Assembly: GCA_013811805.1 (NCBI GenBank)
Contig: JACCUM010000253.1
Coordinates: 1-12,293 of the forward strand
DNA: 12,293 nucleotides
Direction of reading: 5' to 3'
From: Geodermatophilaceae bacterium
GTDB lineage: Bacteria; Actinomycetota; Actinomycetes; Mycobacteriales; Geodermatophilaceae
The notes beneath the pieces are model-generated. The model did not search any database, had not been told where the DNA came from, and saw nothing but the letters and a program-made list of their open reading frames with translations. Position 1 is the first letter of the stretch; every line of letters starts with the position of its first letter. A program made the translations under genes and the position numbers. Below are positions 7,767-12,293 of this stretch, piece after piece.

Positions 7767-7804
7767 TTGACTTCGAGTGCGCTCACACTTCTACCGTTAC
7801 CGGC
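7767..7804 (+). promoter_or_regulatory. MerR-type promoter and operator, leaderless for the merR gene
   Basis: A -35 box TTGACT (7767-7772) and a -10 box TACCGT (7792-7797) are separated by 19 bp, the elongated spacing typical of promoters that MerR proteins activate by DNA distortion. Within the spacer AGTG (7776-7779) and CACT (7786-7789) form a dyad centred at 7782.5, almost exactly mid-spacer. The -10 is followed by 7 bases and then the ATG at 7805, so transcription would begin at or next to the start codon; no ribosome site is present, as expected for a leaderless mRNA. The site also sits in the gap shared with the divergent pirin gene. Confidence 0.7.
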
Positions 7805-8281
7805 ATGAACGATGTCTCCGAACGTTTGCAATGCCTGGTCCTCGAGCATGCCGACGGCAAGGAGTTGCCGCCGCTGTCCGAGGAGCTTGTCCGGTCGCTC
7901 GACCTACCCGCCGGCGTGGGCAACGCTCTGCCGATCGCCGAAGTCTCCGCGCTGACCGGCGTCACAGCCCACACACTGCGCTACTACGAACGGATCGGGT
8001 TGGTCTCGGTCGGCCGCGATGGCGGTGGCCGGCGGTCCTACGACCGGGAGGCGTTGGGCCGGGTCGTATTCATCACCCGACTACGTATGTCCGACATGCC
8101 CATTCGCGATATCCGGCGCTACGTCGAGCTGGTCGACCACGGGCAGTCCACCGTCCCGGAGCGCTTGGACTTGCTCGTCGAGCATCGCGCATCAATCCAG
8201 TCCCGGATGGCAGACCTGCAATGGGCACTCGCGGTCATCGACTACAAGATCACCTCCTACGGCGGTGAGTGCTCTCCGTAG
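7805..8281 (+). CDS. MerR-family transcriptional regulator
   Basis: A 158-residue DNA-binding regulator. After an extra N-terminal stretch of about 40 residues comes the winged helix: LPIAEVSALTGVTAHTLRYYERIGLV (42-67), then GGGRRSYDREALGRVVFITRLRMSDMPIRDIRRYVELV. A dimerising coiled-coil helix follows (ERLDLLVEHRASIQSRMADLQ...), ending in AVIDYKITSYGGECSP. The C-terminal pattern resembles the AdhR/YyaN-like branch, often paired with reductases that answer aldehydes or electrophiles. Its only cysteines are Cys10 and one near the C-terminus; none lies in the DNA-binding core, so a redox mechanism is unproven. The ATG is placed by the -10 box seven bases upstream; a GTG at codon 38 would give the minimal domain and is the alternative. 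It lies 54 bp upstream of an aldo/keto reductase on the same strand. Confidence 0.93.
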   Translation: MNDVSERLQCLVLEHADGKELPPLSEELVRSLDLPAGVGNALPIAEVSALTGVTAHTLRYYERIGLVSVGRDGGGRRSYDREALGRVVFITRLRMSDMPIRDIRRYVELVDHGQSTVPERLDLLVEHRASIQSRMADLQWALAVIDYKITSYGGECSP

Positions 8282-8335
8282 ACCCTCAGTTGGCCGCCAC
8301 CGCTTCCGATGTAGACGATCCTGAGGAGAGCACCG

Positions 8336-9340
8336 ATGACCACGAATACGTCCGGCCGCACCCGTCGCCTGAGCGCCGAGCTCAGCGTCTCACCGCTGGG
8401 ACTGGGCTGCATGGGAATGAGCTATGCCTACGGGCCGACCGACCGTGCCGAAGCGTTGGCGACCATTCGCCGCGCTCTCGACCTCGGCGTGACCTTCGTG
8501 GATACCGCAGACATGTACGCCGCCGGCGAGAACGAGGAGCTCGTCGGAGAGGCAATCGCCGGGCGCCGAGACGAGGTCATCCTGGCCACGAAGTTCGGCA
8601 TCCTCGTCGACCCCGCGACGTCGAGGCCCAACGGTGTGAACGGATCACCGGACTACGTCCGGACAGCGATCGATCGCTCGCTGACCAGGCTCGGAGTCGA
8701 CCACGTCGACCTCTACTACCTGCACCGGCCAGACCCGCAGGTGCCGATCGAGGAGACCGTGGGCGCCATGGCCGGGCTGGTCGCGGCGGGCAAGGTTGGC
8801 GCCCTTGGCTTGTCGGAGGCTTCGGCCGGCACCATCCGCCGGGCTGTTGCGGTGCATCCCATCGCCGCGATCCAGTCCGAGTGGTCGATCTTCAGCCGGG
8901 ACATCGAGGAGTCGGTGGTCCCGACCGCCCGCGAACTGCACATCGGGCTGGTCCCGTACAGCCCCTTGGGCCGGGGACAGTTGACCGGCGCGGCCACCTC
9001 GACGACGGACTTGGCCGACGACGACTTCCGCCGAACGCTGCCGCGCTGGCAGACCGACAACCTGGCCGCGAACCAGGCGCTGGTCGATCGGGTCCGGGCG
9101 ATTGCCTCCGCGCACGGGGCTGCCCCGGCTCAGGTGGCGCTGGCCTGGTTGCTGGCTCAGGGCGACGACGTTGTGCCTATCCCGGGAACCAAGCGCCGGA
9201 ACCATCTAGAGGAGAACGCCGGTGCCGTCGACGTGGCTCTGTCACGGGCCGATCTCGCGAATCTGTCGGACCTGCGCGCGTCCGGCGACCGTTACCCCGA
9301 CATGACCTGGGTTCAGCGGGACACGCCGGCGCTGGGCTGA
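8336..9340 (+). CDS. Aldo/keto reductase (AKR13/YakC-like)
   Basis: A 334-residue NADPH-dependent TIM-barrel reductase acting on carbonyl compounds in the cytosol. The catalytic tetrad is complete: Asp56 and Tyr61 (FVDTADMYAAGENEELVG), Lys86 (ILATKFG) and His130 (VDLYYLHRPDP). LGLGCMGMS near the N-terminus and VPIPGTKRRNHLEENAGAVD near the C-terminus, the cofactor 2'-phosphate-binding segment, are family signatures. GAGGAG at 8323-8328 with 7-base spacing supports the ATG. It follows the MerR gene by 54 bp on the same strand and is likely co-transcribed with and induced by it. The physiological substrate cannot be read from sequence; methylglyoxal-like aldehydes or quinones would suit the context but this is inference. 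Confidence 0.96.
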   Translation: MTTNTSGRTRRLSAELSVSPLGLGCMGMSYAYGPTDRAEALATIRRALDLGVTFVDTADMYAAGENEELVGEAIAGRRDEVILATKFGILVDPATSRPNGVNGSPDYVRTAIDRSLTRLGVDHVDLYYLHRPDPQVPIEETVGAMAGLVAAGKVGALGLSEASAGTIRRAVAVHPIAAIQSEWSIFSRDIEESVVPTARELHIGLVPYSPLGRGQLTGAATSTTDLADDDFRRTLPRWQTDNLAANQALVDRVRAIASAHGAAPAQVALAWLLAQGDDVVPIPGTKRRNHLEENAGAVDVALSRADLANLSDLRASGDRYPDMTWVQRDTPALG

Positions 9341-9385
9341 GTGGCTGTTGCCAGCAGGACGCGTGCGTCGAGGCCCGCGCCGACG

Positions 9386-9398
9386 TACGGTGAAAGGC
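9386..9398 (+). promoter_or_regulatory. Leaderless-type -10 box (TACGGT) before the DUF2277 gene
   Basis: TACGGT at 9386-9391 matches TANNNT and sits 7 bases before the ATG at 9399, the spacing seen for leaderless actinobacterial transcripts. No clear -35 is visible. A purine stretch GAAAGG lies in the same bases, so a very short leader with weak ribosome site is the alternative. Confidence 0.5.
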
Positions 9399-9683
9399 AT
9401 GTGCCGCAACATTACCGAACTGCGCGGGCTGGAGCCCGCAGCCACCGACGACGAGATCGCTGCTGCTGCCCGGCAGTACGTTCGCAAGGTCTCTGGTCTT
9501 CGCGACCCTTCGGGGCCGCCTTCGGCCGCCTTCGAGGCGGCGGTCGCCGAGGTCACAACGACGACCGCTCGGCTGCTCGACCAGCTGCCCGACCGCCGTC
9601 AGCCGCCGAAGGCGGTCCCGCCGCTGCGTCGTCCCGAGGTTCGCGCCCGGATCGCCGCCCGACAAGCCGCTTCCGCCCGCTGA
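9399..9683 (+). CDS. DUF2277 domain protein
   Basis: A 94-residue cytosolic protein beginning MCRNITELRGLEPAATDDEI and continuing AAAARQYVRKVSGLRDPSGPP and AAFEAAVAEVTTTTARLLDQLP. The MCRNI start, the A..QYVRKVSG motif and the Phe-Glu-x-Ala-Val-x-Glu-Val helix are the recognisable DUF2277 features; length is typical and the function is unknown. The tail (about 65-94) is Pro/Arg/Ala rich and may be disordered. The start is fixed because the family begins exactly at MCRN. It lies 58 bp after the aldo/keto reductase but has its own promoter-like element. A 10-bp tandem duplication (GGCCGCCTTC twice, 9514-9533) inside the gene leaves the frame open. Confidence 0.9.
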   Translation: MCRNITELRGLEPAATDDEIAAAARQYVRKVSGLRDPSGPPSAAFEAAVAEVTTTTARLLDQLPDRRQPPKAVPPLRRPEVRARIAARQAASAR

Positions 9684-9708
9684 GGGCCGACGGTTGTTGC
9701 CGAGGTAA

Positions 9709-9758
9709 CCGGTCGCAAACGACAACCCAGGCCCCTCAGAACTGTCGTTTGTGACCGG
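9709..9758. terminator. 16-bp stem inverted repeat between convergent genes (possible bidirectional terminator)
   Basis: CCGGTCGCAAACGACA (9709-9724) pairs with TGTCGTTTGTGACCGG (9743-9758): 15 Watson-Crick pairs and one G.T wobble on the plus-strand transcript, with an 18-nt loop. It sits 26 bp after the DUF2277 stop and 22 bp after the end of the opposing gene. No T-run follows. A weaker competing pairing (9680-9688 with 9730-9739, one bulge) overlaps it. Termination or mRNA 3'-end protection is the simplest role. Confidence 0.6.
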
Positions 9759-9779
9759 CGGTGGCGCTGCACTGCTGGG

Positions 9780-11088
9780 TCAGTCGTTGTATCCCGGCCC
9801 GGCGTCTGCGTACCGGCTGGTCCGATCACCCTCCCCGACGCTCACCGTGGTTCCGTCGGCATTCGGTCCTTCGAGCACCAGCGAACCGTCGGCTCCGGGT
9901 ACGTCACGATCGCAAGACCCTCCTCCAGCGGGATGTCGGTTGTGACGAGAACGTCGCCGGGACCAAGTGGACGTGCGGTTGCGTACCCCGGTGGGGCGAG
10001 CACCAACAGGGACACGGTCGTCGCTGCGCCGCGGCCGTTCGGCGTGGGAATCCGGCCGGTGGGCGCCTCGAGTCGGAGAGCCAGTCCGGAAAGCTCCAGA
10101 AGGCCCGGCGGGAGGACGTAGATCCGGCTGTCGACCGAGAGCGCGATTCCGTCTTCATTCACGCGACTGGCAATGACAGCGGCACTGACGGCGGTGGCGT
10201 CGGAGGGCAGAGTGATCGCGACGACGATCCCGACGGTGTCCCAACCGGGTGTCCCGGGTATCGGTCCGGCGAACAACAGCCTGGGGGAGAGCTCGTTGAT
10301 CGGGATACCGACGGGTGCGGCGAGTGCAGAGAATCCGTCCGCTATCCATCGCGGTTCTGGGACAAGGTCGCCCAGGCCTCGCGGATCGGCGAACGCGATC
10401 GAATCCGGGTCAGGTGTCACATACGTACCGCCCTGAATTGGCGGTGAGCCACGGAAGAGTTGCTGATCGTGCCCGCTATGTCGATATCGGTATGCCGAGA
10501 GAGATCTCGACAACATCCCCAGGCGCGGCGACCACCACGACCGGGGACTCAGCCATTGCCGCCTCGCACGGCAGTCATTGGCTCGTCAGGCAAGGCGACC
10601 TGTTGTTGTGCACCGGGGCGGAGATTCTTTGCCTCTGCCCCCGCCCAGGCGAAGAACCAGGTGCCGACCACGGTGTCGTCCTCAAGCGCGCCGGCCACGA
10701 GTGCCCATCGCTGCTCGAAGAGATCGGCAGCGAAGGCAACGTGTCGGGTTTCCGGCCTGGGCACGCCACCCGCGACATCCCACGGCAGCTGCAGCACCGC
10801 CTCGATGAACGTCCGATCATTGCCCAGACTCCCGCGGGTCGGCAGCCCAAGATGTCCGTCGATACCACTGGAATTCACTACCTGACCGGACTCCGCTGAG
10901 CTTTGCAGCGCGTTCAGCGAGATCGGGACGCCGATACCGACCAACAGTGCGGCCAAACCGGACGCGACGGCACTCAACCGTCGGCGGTCTGACTTCTGAC
11001 GGCGTACCTGCTCGTACAGGTTTGGTTCCGGGTCGCCGGCCAGCTGGGCGTCCTGGCGAAGTGCCTCGCGTAGGTAGTCGACGTCCAT
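9780..11088 (-). pseudogene. Membrane-anchored partner of the SigE-type sigma factor (candidate anti-sigma), multiply frameshifted
   Basis: The start ATG (11088) overlaps the sigma stop as TGATG. The N-terminus has a short cytoplasmic region (MDVDYLREALRQDAQ... to RRQKSDRRR at about 38), one membrane helix (about 39-60, LSAVASGLAALLVGIGVPIS), then a long extracellular part. The first frame stops at 10549, but coding sense moves between frames at four points: about 10566 (AVR to EAAMAESPVVVVAAPGD), 10489 (EISLGIP to DIDIAGTISNSSVAHRQFRAV), 10424 (to YVTPDPDSIAFADPRGLGD) and 9897 (AIVTYP to GADGSLVLEGPNADGTTVS). It ends at TGA 9780-9782. Restoring 2, 1, 1 and 1 bases gives one open frame of about 437 residues. 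The order sigma then membrane protein suggests an anti-sigma or signalling partner; no standard anti-sigma motif is evident, so that is inference. Sequencing error is the alternative explanation for the deletions. Confidence 0.75.
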
Positions 11089-11606
11089 CACAGGTCCTCT
11101 CGGTGGCTTGTGGAGCTGGCGCGTTGGTCGGCGAAGTAGACCCGCAGCCGAGCGAGCCCACGTGAGGTCTGGCTCTTGACGGTTCCGGCCGAACACCCCA
11201 GCAATCGGGCTGTCTCGGCTTCGCTGAGGTCCTCGTAGAAGCGCAGCACGATGACCGCTCGCATTCCCGCGGGCAGTTGAGCGAGGGCGGGCAGCGTCCG
11301 GCCTTCGATGGCATGGAAGTCATCAGGCTCGCCGCTGAGTCGGGGGACGACGTCGACGAAGCTCTCGACCACCCGTGGACGGCGCAGCCAACTGGTCTGC
11401 GTGTTCACCATCACCCGGCGGATATAGGCGTAGCTCGCCTCGCGGTCCACGAGGTGCGTCCAGCGTCGCGAGGTCTTCATCAGCGCCGTCTGCAACAGAT
11501 CCTCGGCATGCCCGCGGTCCCCGGTGAGCAGGAACGCCACGCGAAGCAGAGCAGCAGACCCCGCGACGACGAAATCGTGGAACGCGTCGTCCTGGTCGCT
11601 GCTCAT
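11088..11606 (-). CDS. SigE-family ECF RNA polymerase sigma factor
   Basis: A 172-residue ECF sigma factor of the actinobacterial SigE type. Region 2 spans about 8-77 (FVVAGSAALLRVAFLLTGD, AEDLLQTALMKTSRRW, ASYAYIRRVMVNTQTSWLRR) for core binding and -10 recognition. Region 4 spans about 105-155, with the helix-turn-helix LSEAETARLLGCSAGTVKSQ at 127-146 for -35 recognition. There is no extra C-terminal domain. The stop overlaps the start of the following membrane protein gene (TGATG), implying translational coupling. It is divergent from a CpaF-type ATPase with a 193-bp gap. The start ATG at 11606 lacks a close ribosome site; the nearest GAGG is about 15 bases away. Its regulon is unknown. Confidence 0.94.
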   Translation of the reverse strand: MSSDQDDAFHDFVVAGSAALLRVAFLLTGDRGHAEDLLQTALMKTSRRWTHLVDREASYAYIRRVMVNTQTSWLRRPRVVESFVDVVPRLSGEPDDFHAIEGRTLPALAQLPAGMRAVIVLRFYEDLSEAETARLLGCSAGTVKSQTSRGLARLRVYFADQRASSTSHREDL

Positions 11607-11799
11607 CGCGCCGGCTTCATCCTCGGGAGCATCACACCTATAGACACGCTCGCGACCGGAGAATCGGTTGAGATCCTGGAGTCCCTTTGCGTGACCGTCC
11701 GCTGTCCACAGGCGTCGTGAAAGTTTCCTGCGGCGGTTCCGCGCCGTCGCCTACCCTAGGCACCGGATCGTGATCGTGGCCTTACGGGGAGTAGGTGAC
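11607..11799. promoter_or_regulatory. Divergent intergenic region between sigma factor and secretion ATPase
   Basis: It should hold promoters for both directions. On the plus strand TACCCT (11752-11757) resembles a -10 box at a plausible distance from the ATG at 11800, with a good ribosome site GGGGAG (11786-11791). I see no convincing -35 for it and no clear ECF-type promoter for the sigma gene. Confidence 0.3.
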
Positions 11800-12293
11800 A
11801 TGCGCAGCGCTGGCTCGGCGGCGGAGATCATCGACGACGAGGTTCGTGAGCTGATCCGTCGACGCGGCGTAGATCCCTTCCTCGATGCCGGCCGGATTCG
11901 CTCGCTCGTCCGTGAGGTCGTGCTGGACTACGAGGACCGTGCCGCGTCGTCGTCGCTGCCGCCGGTCGGTTACCACGACCAGGCCGTCCGCGCGGTCCTG
12001 GACGAGGTCGCCGGGTTCGGGCCGCTACAGCGCTATCTCGATGATCCAGAGATCGAGGAGATCTGGGTCAACGAGCCGGGCAAGGTTTTCGTCGCTCGCC
12101 GGGGACGCTCCGAGCTGACCACCACCATCTTGTCCACGGAGGCGTTGGCCGACCTGGTCGAGCGGATGCTGCGCACCTCCGGGCGCCGGGTCGACCTGAG
12201 TCAGCCCTTTGTCGACGCGATGATGCCCGACGGCTCGCGGCTGCACGTTGTCATTCCCGACATCACCCGGGCCCACCTCGCTGTGAACATCCG
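11800..12293 (+). CDS. CpaF/TadA-type secretion ATPase (5' part, runs off the window)
   Basis: The first 164 codons of a type II/IV secretion-type ATPase that powers Tad/Flp pilus assembly or a related secretion machine at the inner face of the membrane. After an Arg/Asp-rich helical start (MRSAGSAAEIIDDEVRELIR) comes the family N-terminal domain: VLDEVAGFGPLQRYLDDPEIEEIWVNEPGKVFVARRG, then LADLVERMLRTSGRRVDLSQPFVDAMMPDGSRLHVVIPDI. The PDGSRLH motif and GR-VDLSQPFVDA are strong CpaF hallmarks. The nucleotide-binding core with the Walker A motif lies beyond the end of the window. GGGGAG 8 bases before the ATG supports the start. It is divergent from the sigma factor; the remaining Tad genes would be expected downstream. 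Confidence 0.92.
   Translation, partial: MRSAGSAAEIIDDEVRELIRRRGVDPFLDAGRIRSLVREVVLDYEDRAASSSLPPVGYHDQAVRAVLDEVAGFGPLQRYLDDPEIEEIWVNEPGKVFVARRGRSELTTTILSTEALADLVERMLRTSGRRVDLSQPFVDAMMPDGSRLHVVIPDITRAHLAVNI

Noticed and set aside
7676..7804. Longer N-terminus for the MerR regulator starting at 7676
   Set aside because: It would place the operator-promoter inside the coding region; the -10 box seven bases before 7805 fits the shorter form.
7676..7849. Longer N-terminus for pirin reaching 7849
   Set aside because: It would run through the merR promoter and start codon, while the ATG at 7675 has a good ribosome site and the usual family beginning.
9514..9533. 10-bp tandem duplication GGCCGCCTTC
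   Set aside because: Ten bases is not a multiple of three, but the DUF2277 frame stays coherent on both sides, so it looks like coincidental Ala/Pro codon repetition and not a recent duplication.
9842..9896. Stop at 9842 as the true end of the sigma partner gene
   Set aside because: The frame to 9842 reads VRWCSKDRMPTEPR, while the other frame gives a coherent GADGSLVLEGPNADGTTVSVG tail to 9780.
1..12293. CRISPR array, insertion sequence, integrase, phage or toxin-antitoxin module
   Set aside because: No regularly spaced repeats, transposase-like frames or paired small toxin/antitoxin genes were seen on either strand.

Overview
The window is high-GC DNA with G/C-biased third codon positions, GTG and TTG starts, leaderless-looking promoters, two F420-dependent luciferase-like enzymes and an MmpL-type transporter. 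Together these point to an actinobacterium (Actinomycetota). Propionibacteriales such as Nocardioides or Microlunatus relatives would fit, but that is only an impression. No tRNA, rRNA, CRISPR array, insertion sequence, integrase or phage gene is visible, and most of the region reads as ordinary chromosome.

Layout. The left edge holds the last codons of a possible plus-strand gene (3-71), then a minus-strand pair: an F420-dependent LLM oxidoreductase (427-1239, TTG start) followed by a small DUF4190-type membrane protein (96-383). Divergent from them is a second LLM oxidoreductase (1452-2125), which is a pseudogene with a one-base deletion and a large internal deletion. Convergent with that is a secreted lipoprotein (2122-2829), itself divergent from an intact acyl-CoA dehydrogenase (2954-4150). 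A 412-bp gap with a strong inverted repeat separates this from a minus-strand MMPL transporter (4563-6818), preceded on the same strand by a pirin-family protein (6905-7675).

The regulatory core is at 7767-8281: a MerR-family regulator with a textbook MerR promoter (19-bp spacer with a centred dyad) and an apparently leaderless ATG, divergent from pirin and followed by an aldo/keto reductase (8336-9340). This looks like a small reductase unit answering an electrophile, aldehyde or oxidant signal. A DUF2277 protein (9399-9683) follows, also with a leaderless-type -10 box, and then a 16-bp stem inverted repeat (9709-9758).

The right end holds a SigE-type ECF sigma factor (11088-11606) coupled by a TGATG overlap to a membrane-anchored partner gene (9780-11088). 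The partner is broken by four small deletions but can be rebuilt in silico as one protein of about 437 residues. Divergent from the sigma gene is the start of a CpaF/TadA-type secretion ATPase (11800 to the edge), suggesting that a Tad/Flp pilus locus begins here and continues outside the window.

No wholly new system is evident. The most informative signals are the two decayed genes, the MerR operator with leaderless start, and the two inverted repeats between convergent genes.
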